From: Eutreptiella sp. 'Long Island Sound 2002'
Lineage: Eukaryota > Euglenozoa > Euglenophyceae > Eutreptiales > Eutreptiaceae
Direction of reading: 5' to 3'
Assembly (NCBI GenBank): GCA_964036045.1
Contig: OZ038379.1
Coordinates: 189,113,885 to 189,177,884, forward strand
DNA: 64,000 nucleotides
Of this stretch, positions 42,907 to 55,327 are shown in pieces. The notes under the pieces are model-generated. The model was not told where the DNA came from and searched no databases. It saw nothing but the letters and a program-made list of their open reading frames with translations. The position numbers and the translations under genes are program-made. Numbering within the stretch: the first letter of the stretch is position 1; each line of letters begins with the position of its first letter.

Positions 42907-45333
42907 TAAAGAAGGTCCCTACCAGGACCGGCCCCTGCTGTACCCCTTCCACCATTTTCTGTCACTCCTATGGTCTTGCTTCTCACCAAGTTCTGCATGA
43001 TCTTGCCCTATCCTGCACAATTTCCCACAAAAAATAGTAAAATATGGCTCCTTCACACAAATCCTGATCCCTTGCAATAACCAACTCCCAAGTACAATAG
43101 CTCCAATCCAAATGATCCACACTGAGGGCTTCCAAGGGTATTTGAGGTCCCGCGTTGACACTCAAAAACTCCTTTCATCACGCCGGTCATCTCACGGTGC
43201 ACACGGAGACACGGGCGTTGGGCATGTACATAGAATTGCACCAAAATCAATCAAGAAGCCTTGAAATTGGCATATGAACACAAATCAAACAAAATTGGGG
43301 AAAGATGGAAACATACACAATCACAGCCATAGCCCCTCATTCCCTGGACTCAAGACCTTCCCTTGACTCGCCAACATGATGCCCTGAACCAACTCAAATA
43401 AGATGGCTAAATGCCATGTGTCAAAAGTCACTACACAAACCCCAAAAATGTGTTCACTCCCAAGCCTCTAAAACCTAGCCCAATAGGGGAGGTGGAGTGT
43501 CATGGCCTAGAGTGGCACTCAGGACCATGCCCTACCCTGACATAACTTTGGGTGGACTTGGAGTCGATTGGGCTTGGAGAATTGCCCCATGAAGATGACC
43601 TCACAACACAGCAAAATTAGGCAAATCACACCATAGTGCCCAAAATTCAATTATACACTCAAAAATGCATACGGCACTTATTCAAGTGCTCCATGCATGT
43701 GTCAAACCGGAAAGTAATATACAAGGGTGATATAAACCAAAGGTCCATGCCCAAGAATATCCCAACATTGGCTCCCAAACCCCTCCGGATATATACATGC
43801 CATGCTTCACAAGTCAACTCACGAATTTGAGACCTAATTTTGTGAGGCCTCGTGTGCCACGCCAAAGTGACCACGTGACCCGTGCAACACCGAAGCATAT
43901 GCCAACATATAAGCAACATACCATAGTTAACGGATCTCTAGGCACTTTGCTGCTAGCCGACCAGTTGAGCACATAAAATACAAAAATGAGCATAAAATGA
44001 GGTCAAAAACATGCAAATGTTGCTAAATTCAAGATAATCACAATAGTATATAACTTCGCTCACCCATGAGATCAACATATGGTTCAAAACACAATTGCTT
44101 GGGACCATTTGCGAACAATCCCCCCACTTGGATCCCCACATGGACGCATAGGGACACCTTCGAACCTCCGCACGACACGCACCATGAAAATGGGAAAATT
44201 GGTAGTGGTGCTTGTGGGTCGCTCCGTAAGCCTTCCCACATGCACTATATGTGCAGTAGACTTAGTCTAGCGCTATGGAGCTCACCATTGGGACATGGGC
44301 AAAGCCCTTGCCACGTATGACTCCACATATCTTCCTACAAACGGAGATATATAACATGGGCGTGAGCATAACGAAGCATATACCATCCATATAACACCTA
44401 CCCTTAAAAGTGGCTCCCACCATGGTATGCCATGCCCCTCCATGGACATAACTTTACGTTCAGAATACGTAGGAACCCAAGGAAGGTTTCTATGCAACAC
44501 CAACACTCGTGCGGTACACTCGAAACCCATATTAAAATATTCGGTTGCATGGTCCAAGAGTTTTAAAGCACTTTCTACCCTCTTGACCATGATCCGTTGA
44601 TACCACGGGCAGGTGTGCATACCAAGGGCGTTTGACGCTTCCTAAATTAAGTTGGGACCAAGGCGGTGTCAACCCAAGTCTCAAAATTGGAATTCCTCGC
44701 AGTGAGCCGGAGATATGATTTTTCAAAGTGGTCTCACGAATCAATTTTGTTTCGCCTATATCTCTAAGAAAAATGAAGGAGACAACAAAAGGAAGGTTGA
44801 TTCGTGATCGGGGAAAAATGTAGGACCACTCGAAATTCATCATATCCAGTGCGGCGACCTCGAAATCGAAAATCAGATTCTGAATGTCTGAAAAAATCGG
44901 ATTAATTTTGCGAGTGTATAACATGAAAATTGTAGAAGCAGCGAACCCTTTTCTGATGAAATTTAACCCTTCATCGGGGTTTCCGCTAAAATATCTGGAA
45001 ATAACAGTTAACCAATCGGTTACCGCAAAATCGCGAGCCAACTGACAGTCGCCGATACATTGACAATCAGAACGGATAGCTGAAAAATTACGGAAACATC
45101 ATGATAAAAAAACCCTGTTGATTCCTGATATTTTGATATATAAATCTCAGCCGGCGGCGCCTCGGTATTGAATATGGCCGCTCATAGCTGGAATGGCCAA
45201 GCCTATCACACTATCACATCAGGTTAGGTGAGGCGGATGGGAGAGTATGATATCAGCCAATGGCGGCTTGCCGGCCCATAGATACACACCCCAAGTGACC
45301 CAAAGATGGCCACGGGGGTCCGAACCGGCTTCA
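42907..45333 (-). repeat. T1 5' LTR (alpha family)
   Basis: 2427 bp from TGAAGCCGG (45333) to ...CTTCTTTA (42907), clearly homologous to 9662-12018 but with many substitutions and small indels. The hairpin conserved in the T2 and T3 LTRs is degraded here. It contains a 169-codon minus-strand ORF (44532-45041) sharing an in-frame segment with the T3 LTR ORF. The right neighbour is host DNA. Confidence 0.85.
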
Positions 45334-45720
45334 CCCACTGGTTTGCACCTGATGAAACAACTCATCCAAATACTCCAAATGCTGACGTGGCAACGACTTC
45401 ACTTTGCGATCAGCCCTTTTGGCAGGCATAGTTGTGCCTCCAAAGAACAGCCACGCAAAGACTATGAACCCATTCTGAGCAAATCCTGAAAGTGATAATC
45501 ATGGTGTCATTGTGTTTATTTGTGTTTGCTGATCACACTGATATGTGGCATTCATGCCTAGGTTTCCGCGTTGCAGCCTTAAAACCCTTTCTTAAAAGTT
45601 AACGCAGCGAGGCCTAGCGGTGATCGTGGGATGCCTGGCGCTGATCGGCGCCTGGCTCGGCACATGGTAGCACCGGTCGGCTCAGATCGGCGCAGACCTG
45701 CAGACCGCCGCAGATCAACA

Positions 45721-45804
45721 GCCCTGAGCACAATCCCCCTTTCAAGAAGCCCTGAGCACAATCCCCCTTTCAAGAAGCCCTAAGCACAATCCCCCTTACA
45801 AGAG
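45721..45804. repeat. 28-bp tandem repeat, three units
   Basis: Three successive units of about 28 bp (GCCCTGAGCACAATCCCC ... CAAGAA), the third slightly changed. No coding sense. Confidence 0.85.
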
Positions 45805-46906
45805 GCGCTCGGATCGTAGCCGCCAACTATAACGCCGCTCGTAAATAGTGTTACCTCGTAAATAGGGTTACCATAAATGTAAATTTCAAAAATAATAATG
45901 CAGCCTGAATCAAATGATGTTACTGTAAATCACTTGGTAACCCCAGTAAGGAGTGCGTCCGTTGCAGGTTGGAGACCATCAGCATAATCAGCGGCGAAGT
46001 GGTGGACCCCGAACATGGTGTCCGTGGACACACAAGCCAAGGAAGTCCTGTGTAAGTTGTCAGATCATCACATTAAGGTTGTGGTAGATCGATTTTACGT
46101 GCGCATGCGGCCTATAAAGGCCATATTTTAGAAAAACCCAAAATGTTCCTTTGACATGTCCACTTTGTTTCTTCTCGGTTTTGTTGCTTAGGCCTTTTTT
46201 TTGGCTGTGTAGCTGGTGGCAGGCTCGTTGGGCGACAGCTGCATCTTTTTGTCACACAAAAGGAAATGACGCTAAAGCCGTACCGCATCATTCTTAAGCT
46301 TGCGTGGTGATACACTGGTGTTCTGATGCGTGCCGTACCTCTGGGATCAAAGGGCTGTCACTTTCATTGTTACAAGTCTCTAGAAGGAAGATGAGGCCCA
46401 AACATGGTTGTTTTTGGATCCAGCACCCTCAAAGTAAGGGGTGGGGGGTCATGGTCTAGGCACGCTCAACACCCACTTGCCCTCCATCCCCAACCTCAGC
46501 GGGCAGCTAATCGGAAGTACAGAATTCGTAGGTCTTCGAAATTGGAATTTCTCCAACGTATCGATGAATTACAAAAAACTGAGGGAGGCTCTTTGTGTCG
46601 CGGACGTACTCTTTAAGCAGTAAAAAAAAAAACGAGGTCTTAACGAGACAGTGATGTCACGTTCTGAATTTTGCCATTGGCATCTCACTAGGATCTGCCC
46701 CTACAATTGTAGTGTTGCCACGAGAAAGTTTTGGTGGCCGGGCACATCATCGGGGCCCCCCTGATTTCCCCCCCCGGTAACAGATTTCTCAATACGCGTA
46801 CCCGTGCGCCGCATGCGCTCGATGTCCTCGTTGCTTCTTTGCAATTGTGAATATCCGTGCCACGAATAAATGGTGCAAGAGCACGATTTGCTTCGCGAGG
46901 TATTTC

Positions 46907-47028
46907 GCTTGCGATCCGTGGTCACCTCGTGAGGAACGTGGCTTGCGATTGGTGGTCACCTCGTGAGGAATGTCGCCTTGCAATTGGTGGTTACCTCGTG
47001 AGGTGCGATTGGTTATCTTGTGAGGTGT
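46907..47028. repeat. Degenerate ~38-bp tandem repeat
   Basis: Three to four imperfect units containing TTGCGATTGGTGGTCACC and TCGTGAGGAA. Confidence 0.75.
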
Positions 47029-48900
47029 AGACGGAACCACACGAGGCCAACTTGAGCGACAATGGCTCATCTTTGTTCAAACCATAGCCCCGAGCAACTC
47101 TAAATTCTTTGATGCTCGGAACTCTCGCTCTGCAAAAAATACATCGAGCACGGTGAGTAGTTGATCTTCTTCATACTCTTTCATCAGTGTTTGTGTATGG
47201 GCAGCCGCCTCCCTTTCTTTTATGCCTTGCGTGCCTACTGACAAGACCATCACTACATGACACTTCACATCACCGACTCGGTTTGTTAGGATACCAAGGA
47301 TACCAGCCTGGTGGATACCAATTATTCGAGGTCGTCTCACCAGGCAAGGGTTCACCACACACGAACTCCATAGCATCATCCAACGCGGCATGCCCCGACA
47401 CACCACCACAGCGAGGTGACACAACAGTACACAGGGGTCACACTATTTCCATGCAAAAATGGCGACGTGACGAAAAGCCATCCATACACTCTACGCCCGC
47501 CCCAAGGTGGGCCAGTTCCTGGCAAGTTTAAACTCATTAAACGCTCAGCTCTTCAGCTTGAACGCGTTTCTCCATTTTGTCGAAAGGCCAATCCATTAAC
47601 ATTGTGAGCACCCAAATGTTTTGTGCGTGACTTTTGGCTCACATATATCTTCTTGTCCAATTGCTTGCGTGTGGTTGGGACGAAGAAACAACATTCTTAG
47701 ACAGCGTGCTAGATAGACGGGGCCAATAAGGCTAGTGAACAAACATCCGCGTTCTGTTGGTTGTGGCAAATGGAAACAAACATCCGCATTCTGTGGGTTG
47801 TGGCAAATAGAGTTAGACTCAATGAAGCATTCGCATTTGTGATTGAAATGGTCGTCAATTGCATCGCATCCTCCTTTACCTTGGTTGCCCATACCTTGAG
47901 CATTGTCATCAAGCTCATCCTCACACCTCAGCTCATATGTGCCAGCGGCTCCCTATCTACATGGTCTTGTGGGCACAAAATGCGAAAAGTCTCCTCCTAC
48001 AGCCTCTGAACTATGCCACTGAAGGGGAGACATCCTCAACGTAGTAGCAAATGCTGAATGATGATTGTTTTATTGGATTTTACCTCTTTCCTTGCAACCA
48101 CGGTGTCTCCTTAGTGTCAGCCCTCACAGTACACAGTGCGAGCAATGGACCATGAGAGCATATGACACATGTTGGCCAATTTACCCAATAAGTCCTTCAA
48201 TTTGCCATCTCCATTGCCTTCCTTTGGCAAAGTGTTGAAGTTGCTCCACGAGAATGCAAGCTATCCTAGTTGTCGACAATGTTAATACCGCAATATCCTT
48301 GAACCCGGCATCCCCGATCTTGAAGTTGATGATGTTGAGTTGTCAATGGCCTTCTTGCTCGTATCAACATGATAGCTCCACCCTCACGAGTCTTGGAGGC
48401 GCTAGCATGTTGCTACAATCAACGTGCCCTGCTTGACCTTGAGCTATTGAAAGCAGCCAACCACATGACTAGCACAAGGAGCAAAGAGGGCGCGACAGGA
48501 CAAACGTCTGCTCACCACCGGGACATGGATATGCGGGGCGTTTTGGATTGCACACACATGACCGGCCAACTACCCCATCTCACGCACCTTTTATGCACCC
48601 ATTTCATTGCTGCATTGTTGCTGCGTCAGCGAAGCTTGCTTCGGTGTGCGCCTTTCGTACCACGTTCACACCCTATCATGAGCAATATTGGTTTTGATTG
48701 AAGGAGTTGGTGCGTGTGTGCTGTGCTTAACTACTTGCGTGGGCAACTTGGTTTCGTTGCTGGCCGCTTTGTGACTAGTGCATGGTGTGGGATTGCTAGT
48801 TGTGTCAGCTTGCTCTCGTATTGAATGAATGATTCATATGTGATGTTGTTGATCCTTGCAGAGGCTTGAACACGACGATTTTCTCATCGAAGGGGCAAGT

Positions 48901-49964
48901 ATGCCTCTTGATGGGTTGCCACTGGTATGTGGGACGGTGACCTTATTGTGGTTGGCAAACGGTGTTGCCGCAAATAACAATGGTACGGCAGCCATACCTC
49001 CCTACAATTTGACGTTGGACACATTACCTGACAAGCAGTGGGAACAAGAATACTATCTAGATGAAGCAGAGCTTCTAAAGACGACCAATGATCCGTGGAC
49101 TATCGCATATCCGGCCGCGACCTTTCTAGAAGTTGCCCTATGGGTGATATGCACTGGAATTTGGAGCTTGGGATGGGTTTACATCGGCAAGAAGTCCTCT
49201 GACTCGGTGTTCCTCCGTGGTGGGGTTCGAAAAATTGAATCTAAGGGCCACAAAGTCCAACGGGGCTTTAATTCGCTGTTGATCTTTGTATTCGAGATGC
49301 TTCAATTGATGGCTATGGCATTTTTGCCATCAGTGAGGTGGCATCCTTACCTAGCAACAGCAATAAGCGTTGTCCGGTACTCAATGCTGATTTTTCCCGG
49401 TGAACTGTATGTGGTCGGTTTTCTCGCGGCCGCGGGGCTCTTCGTCATCTTGCAGTTCCTAATTTGGCTGCCAGTTGCAATGGAATTCTATAACTTCCGA
49501 TACGCAGCAAACTGTTGCATCGGAGTGGCTGGATTTTTCACACGGTTCCCACGATTTTCGGAAACCATCAGAGATCTGTTCATCTTCCACTTCACTTTGC
49601 CCTGGGCCATTTTGTTCATGTCTCCTTTGGCTTGCACCCACTACGTCGTGGAAGCCCCCACTGTGACCATCATGGGGCCAGGACCAAGTGGTATGGAGTG
49701 TTGGTCCAACATACATTGGCTATACGTTGTGTTGGGCATGGTATGTTATTTAGTGATGTACGTTGAGGGGCTTTGGGTCGGAGCCTTTGAGTACTTTTAC
49801 ACGAAGACCTCTGATTTGGGCTATTCTGGGCGATTCATGTCCATACAATTCCAAATGAAGCTGTTTATTGGGGCTCTATACGTCATTTGCCAGGAGCGCT
49901 ACACAAGGATCACCTCTGGCTGCATCGGGTTAGGGTGTTTCGCGCTGTTGTTCTTCAATGCCAG
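48901..49964 (+). CDS. Polytopic membrane-MORN protein, exon 1 (residues 1-355)
   Basis: First coding exon of a five-exon gene, join 48901-49964, 52090-53905, 55825-56196, 58770-59042, 61518-61817 (3825 nt, 1274 residues). I chose ATG 48901 because it starts a signal peptide (MPLDGLPLVCGTVTLLWLANGVAA, with cleavage after VAA) and lies 39 bases after a 3' splice site at 48861. A lumenal segment with NGT and NLT glycosylation sites follows, then about seven hydrophobic segments (for example ALWVICTGIWSLGWVYIG, LLIFVFEMLQLMAMAFL, VVGFLAAAGLFVILQFLIWL, YVVLGMVCYLVMYV, GCIGLGCFALLFFN). The exon ends at CCAG|GTATGT with a split Ser codon. I do not recognise the membrane domain family. Base composition is near 50% GC, far lower than the next exon. 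Confidence 0.8.
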
Positions 49965-50040
49965 GTATGTATGTGCTGTGTGGGGTTGTGTGGTGCTGCA
50001 ATGCGCTGTCGGGCAATGCAGTGCAAAGCGGCGTGGTGTG

Positions 50041-50229
50041 GTGTTGCGTTGTGCTGTGGTGTAGTGTGGTGTAGTGTGGTGTGGCGGCGTGGCGTGGCGT
50101 GGCGTGGCGTGGCGTGGTGTGGTGTAGTGTGGTGTAGTGTGGTGTGGCGGCGTGGTGTGGCGTGGCGTGGCGTGGGGTGGCGTGGCGTGGTGCGGTGTGG
50201 CGTGGCGTGGTGTGGTGTGGTGTGGTGTG
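50041..50229. repeat. GT-rich minisatellite (GTGTGG/GGCGT units)
   Basis: Nearly 190 bp made of GTGTGGTGTAGT and GGCGTGGCGT units without C runs, strongly strand-asymmetric. Confidence 0.9.
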
Positions 50230-50734
50230 CCGAAGGCGCTGTTACCACAGATGTCTCGCTTATGGGAATCGCAAAACGGGCAGGGGTGTGTGCGTGTGCA
50301 TGCTTCGTGCGGCGTGTGTGTACGCACCTGCGCGGCGGCCGGGCTTGCCCTCGCGTGTGGCGGGTCTAGTTCAGGGCCGCTCTGGGGACCCCCTGCCGCT
50401 CCGCTTGTTGGTGCAGTTGCAGTTCCCGTGGTGTGGTGTGGATGTGGGGGAGTTGGGGGTTTGCGTGTGAGGGCATGGAGCGCAGGCCTTGGCCTGGCCT
50501 GGTGTGGTTGCCGTCAGTGTGCGGTGTGGGTGTGATCACGGTTGAATGTGGCGGTGGGTTGTTGTCGGCGGTGCGCACGTGGCATGGTGCAGTGTCGGCG
50601 GCGTGGTGCGGGCTCTCTACAAAGTATGCACAGGGGTCCGCTTAAGCAGGCCTTGTTTACTTGGGTCTCTTGTTTCGCAGTTGTGCGTTTTGCACCAATA
50701 TGCTCTCCTTGTTTTGACCACGCTGTGTGGTATT

Positions 50735-51085
50735 GCACATGTGGACACTACTGTACGTCTCAATACTATTGCATGGGTAGACACGATTGCAGGTCTGAAG
50801 ATTATCCACTAGACACTATTGCAAGTCTAAACGCTATTTCGGGTTTGAACACCATTGCACGGCTGGACAGTGCTGCACGTCCAGAAGCTGCTGCGCTTCT
50901 TGGCATTATCGCATGCATGTTTTCTGTTGCACTGGTACACTCAGGACACTACCCCACGTCTATGTCTCGAGTCTACGTCTCGAGATTATTTTGGATTGAG
51001 ACGCTGTTGCAGATGTGCACATTATTGCATGTCTGGACGCTTTCTGCAAAATTGGACACTATTGCACGTCTACACACGGTGGCCA
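50735..51085. repeat. Degenerate tandem array, ~20-bp unit
   Basis: Repeated variants of GGACACTATTGCACGTCTA, at least ten, with increasing divergence and one interruption around 50900-50985. Confidence 0.7.
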
Positions 51086-52089
51086 TCTCAAGCACCTTTA
51101 TGGGAACTGGACTTGGAGGAAAGACACACCAGAACTGCTTTGCAAACGTGCTCCTGAAACGTCCTTGCGGAACTTGCAGAAGTATTGAAGCATGTTCCAT
51201 CGAGCAAAACTGCTTTTAGACATTTTTTGTACAGGAAACCAATTGCCTCGGTGACGCCTTTCGAGTTGGCCCAGCTTTCCACCAACACCGGTGTTTTCTC
51301 AAACCTATTTTGCAGGCCTGCTCTGGTGCAGGTTTGGTGAGGATTTTCCTGCTGTCTGTGTGCTGTGGGCATGCATCGCCTCTGGCAGTTTGACCGGCGC
51401 ATTTCATAATTTACAAAAGTACATGTGGCAGAAACATGATGCTTGAGGTTGTGGATGACAAAAGCGTTTTGGGCCTCCGAAGTGTTCCAATACGGGGGTT
51501 TGGCATATCTTGACTGGAACCACTTCAAACCTCGGAGCATAAAAATCGTTGTCCCATCGCAGATCCTTGCAGGAGGGAGGTGTACCCTTTCATTAGGGGG
51601 AGGGATCAACTGTGCTGAGGTGCCAAATGGTACGCCCTGCCCCTCAATAAGCCGGCCTGGTCTGGTGTGGTTCGGTTGCTGCTGTGGGTGTGGTAAATAG
51701 AAATCGTCGCAGCTCCCAGATGGGTGTATTTGCTTCATTTGCGGTATCAGCATTAAAAACCTACGGGGGCGCACCATGTGCGAAAAGTCGGCTGTTTTCC
51801 ACCACCGGTAGCCACGGGCCCCAGGGTCCTGAATTCTGCACCCCCGATGCTGTTTTGAATGGATCATGCACGCTTCTGTAGGGGGGTGGTTTTTCAGGGG
51901 TGTTCCCGGGATGAACAATGTAATAATTGGCGCTGTGCGCGCGCTGTGCGAAAACGCCCCCTACTACATGCAAAACAGCGACCAAGCAATCCCAGACATA
52001 CTTTACCCCCCATTTCCTCACTGCAAAACTGGTCCACAGTGGCTACGGTTGTGCGTTGGGTCTTCTTCTCCCTCCGTCCCTGTCCTCAG

Positions 52090-53905
52090 CATGCGGCCCT
52101 GTTACGTGGAGAAGATCAACTTCCACCGCACGGTCGCCTACTGCGTCGCGACGATGACGTCGTTGCCCCTGATCGTGCACGTCCTCTTTGCAACCGACGG
52201 GACCCTCCAACCCGACGACATCCTCCCGCTGCTGTGGCTCCTCATCTGCTGGGGCATCGTCCTCGCCATCGCCGTCCTGTTCTACTTCCTCCTCCCCCAC
52301 AAGCGCGTGTACACGCCGGTCCGCACCGGCGAGGGGGTGTACCAGGGGGACTTCACCCTGTGCGACCAGACCCGCCACGGGTTCGGGGCCATGATGGGGG
52401 ACAGCGGGGAGAAGTACCTCGGCGGGTTCATGTACGGCTGCCGGTCCGGCAAGGGGCTGATGTGGACGGACTACGACGAGTCGTACTACGAGGGGAAGTG
52501 GAAGCAGAGCAAGCGGCACGGCTTCGGGCGGGCGAACCTCCTGAAGACCGCCGGCGACTTCAGCCAGGACCGCGGCCGCGACTTCCAGACGACGCTGGCC
52601 TTCCAGAAGCAGCGGACCATCGAGTCCATGCTGCGGTACGTCCGCTCCGAGGACCACCGGCGGGAGCTGATGAAGGTGCTGGAGGGGCTGCGGGCCACCC
52701 ACGCGCACTTCAGCCCCAAGGCCGGCGCCGCGGACGCGGCCGCCGGGGGGTCGCAGCAGGCGCTACTGGCCCCCGGGCCGTGCGAGCCGGAGCCCGAGGC
52801 CGAGGCCCCGGCGCCGGGGGCCGTGCCGGAGGAGCAGGAGGAGGCCGGGAAGGGCCCGCCGGCCGCGGGCGCCGGGCAGCAGCTGGAGGTCCCGCGGCCG
52901 GCGACGGCGGGGGTCCAGATGTCGGCGGCGGAGCTGGAGGGGGCGCAGGGGCTCGGGGCGGACATGAAGTACTACTACTTGTACGAGGGCCTGTGGGCGG
53001 ACGACCTGCCCCACGGCTTAGGGATCAAGCGGTTCGAGGACGGCGAGGTCTTCAAGGGGCACTTCGTCGCGGGGAAGGAGAGCGGGAAGGGGCTGTGGAC
53101 CCTGTTCAACGGGGAGCAGATCGAGGGCACGTGGGTGGACGGGATCCTGCACCGCGCCGACGTGGCCGACCACGTGGCGGACGCCCCCGCCGGGTCGCAC
53201 GGCGCCGCGGCGGCGGGGGAGGACGGGGAGCCGGAGGGGGCGAGGCCGGAGCGGGGGCAGTGCTCCTACGTCGGGGGCTGGCGGTACGGGCTGGAGCACG
53301 GGGAGGGGAAGCGGCTCTACCCGTACGGCAACCTCTACGACGGCTCGTGGATCGCCGGCCAGCGGCACGGCGCCGGCAGCATGCGGTTCGCGGGGGTGGG
53401 CGACTACATCGGGGAGTGGCGGCGCGGCCTCCGGTGCGGCGAGGGGACCATGACGTACGCGGACGGCGGCTACTACTCCGGGCACTGGGCCGACGACATG
53501 CACAACGGCTGGGGCAAGCGGGTCGAGCCCGGGGGGGAGAAGTACGAGGGGGCGTTCCTGGACGGGAAGCGGCACGGGTGGGGGGTGGCGGAGCGGATGG
53601 ACGGGTCGACGTACCAGGGCGCGTGGGTGGACGGGCTGGAGCACGGCGAGGGCAACTGGGTGGGCCCGCTGGGGGAGCAGTACGAGGGCACGTGGCGGGG
53701 CGGCTGCAAGCACGGGGCCGGCACCTACACCCTCGTCAGCAACGTGGCGTACCGCGGGACCTTCGAGACGGACTGCGCCCAGGGGGAGGGGACCCTGACG
53801 GTGCCGGACCTGGGGGAGTACAAGGGCGCGTTCCACCGCGGCATGAAGTCCGGGAAGGGGGTGTTCCTCTTCGCCAACGGGTGCCGCTTCGAGGGAATGT
53901 GGCAG
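52090..53905 (+). CDS. Membrane-MORN protein, exon 2 (residues 356-960)
   Basis: Begins after a polypyrimidine tract (CTCCCTCCGTCCCTGTCCTCAG). It encodes two more membrane segments (TVAYCVATMTSLPLIVHVLF and LPLLWLLICWGIVLAIAVLFYFLL) and then the MORN array from about residue 436. Three MORN units (VYQGDFTL, KYLGGFMYG, YYEGKWKQS) precede a helical and then Ala/Glu/Pro/Gly-rich linker (about 566-646). Roughly thirteen further units follow (LYEGLWADDLPHGLG ... FEGMWQ). MORN repeats bind phosphoinositides or act as protein scaffolds near membranes and cytoskeleton. The exon is extremely GC-rich with G/C at nearly every third position, and its last MORN unit is split by intron 2 (MWQ|GDRIQGSG). 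Confidence 0.85.
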
Positions 53906-54798
53906 GTCGCCTTCCTCCCGTCGCCCACGCAATTCGTACCCCCCCCCGCCCGCCCCCCCGGCGCGGGCGACAGCCCCGTCTCCGGGACGGCCGACCCCCG
54001 GAGTAGTCAAACAGGACAAGTCATCCGGGGGCTCCGTTGACACAACCAAAACACGTTCGGGCCCCCAGAGGGTCAGAATGAGCGGTGGCGAGAGGCCAAT
54101 AGGCGCCGCCAAAGGCACACAATCAGATATCGAGGCCTTGTGACAACGCCCACCCCCCCCCCTGAGTCGGCGAGGGGCCCAACGAGTCGGCGAAATTCGG
54201 CGAAGTCGCCACAAACCAAAATCTTGGGTGCAGCATCGACTGAGGAGTGCCATGCAAAATGGAAGGATACCTCCACGGCTCACACCGCATCATGGGCCTT
54301 ATTTTGTGCCAACCTCCACAATTTCGATCCCGCCCTCAAAGTCGGGTAAAGCGCGCCGCCGACTCGCTCGCCGACTCGTTGGCCGCCAGGTTTGCTGACT
54401 CGGGGGGGCGGGTTCGTACCCAATCAGACTGTGTCGGTGATCAGCAATGCGTCAATGCACGCCGTTGTGACTCGGTGCCATTTCTGGTGCCATTCCTGTG
54501 TTCGTGACTGATGATGGGTATTCACGAATTCGGTGTGGGTCTGTCCTTGGCGGACGCTTTGCACACTGCCGATCAGGGAGCAGATCGGAATCCAAACGGT
54601 TTTCTGTTTGAGTCCAGGATGGGCCCTGTAGTTTAACTGCCGAGTAACTGCCGTTTGGGGCAGGGCATGCCGAGCAGTATTGTACCCTTGCACCCAACAG
54701 GGCACGGGGCGTTCCTCGTGCGCTTGATGCTCCGCTTTGGGGGGGGGGGTTCGGGGATTTCTCAAGTTTTGGTCCAATGCGCCAAAGTTTCGTTTCCT

Positions 54799-55058
54799 GG
54801 GGGGGGGGGGGGGTAGGTCCTCAATACGCCAATTATTGGGCGCCGCTGACACGCAAACGGCACATCCCGCCACATCCAGCACAGCCCCGGCACACCAACG
54901 ACGGGGCTCCGCGAACGCGGAAACGACACCAGCAGGAGCACCGGCCGCAGCGGCCGATAGAACGCAGCGACCCGACGCAACATGCGGAGGGGAGAACGGG
55001 TGACTGTCCAGGGCCCCGTGAAGGAGCAACAACCGGACGGAATGTCACACAGGGGGGG
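54799..55058 (+). repeat. Repeat R1 copy 1, G-run bounded
   Basis: About 240 bp between a 15-G run and a 7-G run. It starts GTAGGTCC (after the Gs) and ends TGTCACACAG, so it has intron-like GT/AG ends. The same core (GGGCGCCGCTGAC ... CAGGGCCCCGT) recurs at 57238-57487 and 62390-62638, and inverted at 55328-55520. Confidence 0.8.
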
Positions 55059-55327
55059 TATGTGCATACTTTTTGAAATCCACATGAAAAGGGCTTGAAA
55101 ATGAGCCTGGGGCCAGGGCCTATCTCACCGACATGTGAAAATGCCGGTCCCCCGCACGAAGACTGTTTGGCCTCAAATGGCCCCGTTTTCGGACGGGACA
55201 CAGGGCCGTTGTTGGCCAAATGGTTTTCGTGCCGGACGTAAATCTCAAACATATCGTCAGTACAGCCTGCAGACCCGGGGCGTTCCAAATAGCCCTTTTC
55301 AAGGGCTTTCGGAATATGCCCCACATA

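Larger units (their letters stand above)
41773..42998 (-). pseudogene. gag: T1 gag, 5' part
   Basis: Starts at ATG 42998, inside the 5' LTR (31 codons in the LTR), and runs through the primer-binding site without a stop. It encodes an N-terminal region with MCERQCRKACNLRSAAEE, a Pro/Thr/Glu-rich acidic linker, a Cys/His patch (GGRHVECHCEHVSFLIGKC) and a long coiled coil (AIVQHLDRLDNQKDGLQED ... MSGRLKRLEELQPL). The T1 frame is cut after SIMLGE by T2; the remainder is at 7805-9661. The open frame continuing a few codons into the T2 LTR is accidental. Confidence 0.8.
7155..45333 (-). mobile_element. T1, outermost Ty3/gypsy element, alpha family, interrupted
   Basis: T1 reads leftward and is split into two parts. 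The right part is LTR 45333-42907, primer-binding site and the first half of gag (42998-41773). The left part is the second half of gag (9661-7805) and the start of protease (7804-7155). The gap between them is T2, and GCTC at the two edges is its target duplication. After 7155 T1 is cut by T5; its RT, integrase and 3' LTR are not in the window. Right of 45333 the sequence is unrelated host DNA (CCCA...). T1's LTR is visibly more diverged than the two T2 LTR copies are from each other, so T1 is the older insertion. Confidence 0.85.
45334..48861. other. Host DNA upstream of the MORN gene, no gene recognised
   Basis: Moderate GC, frequent stops in all frames and only short ORFs without motifs. 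It could be intergenic or hold 5' untranslated exons, because the first coding exon at 48862 is preceded by a good 3' splice site (CCTTGCAG). Apart from the two short tandem repeats listed separately I see nothing here. Confidence 0.6.
49965..52089 (+). other. Intron 1 of the membrane-MORN gene
   Basis: GTATGT ... CTGTCCTCAG, 2125 bp. It removes the stop-laden stretch between two open frames and joins AAT GCC AG|C ATG in phase. It holds a GTGTGG-type minisatellite (50041-50229) and a degenerate array of about 20-bp units (50735-51085). No gene is recognised inside; ORFs seen here follow the repeats. Confidence 0.75.

Noticed and set aside
49965-50064. Extension of exon 1 ORF to the stop at 50064
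   Set aside because: The tail is Cys/Val repeat sequence from the minisatellite edge, while GTATGT at 49965 joins in phase to exon 2.
49899-50327. His/Thr-rich minus-strand ORFs at the minisatellite
   Set aside because: Translation of a simple repeat.
51859-54006. 715-codon plus-strand ORF overlapping MORN exon 2
   Set aside because: It is a frame shadow: arginine/glycine-rich low complexity in a GC-rich region, while the other frame has clear MORN periodicity.
53018-54283. 421-codon minus-strand ORF opposite MORN exon 2
   Set aside because: Antisense shadow caused by high GC3, with Pro/Leu/His/Arg repeats mirroring the MORN codons.
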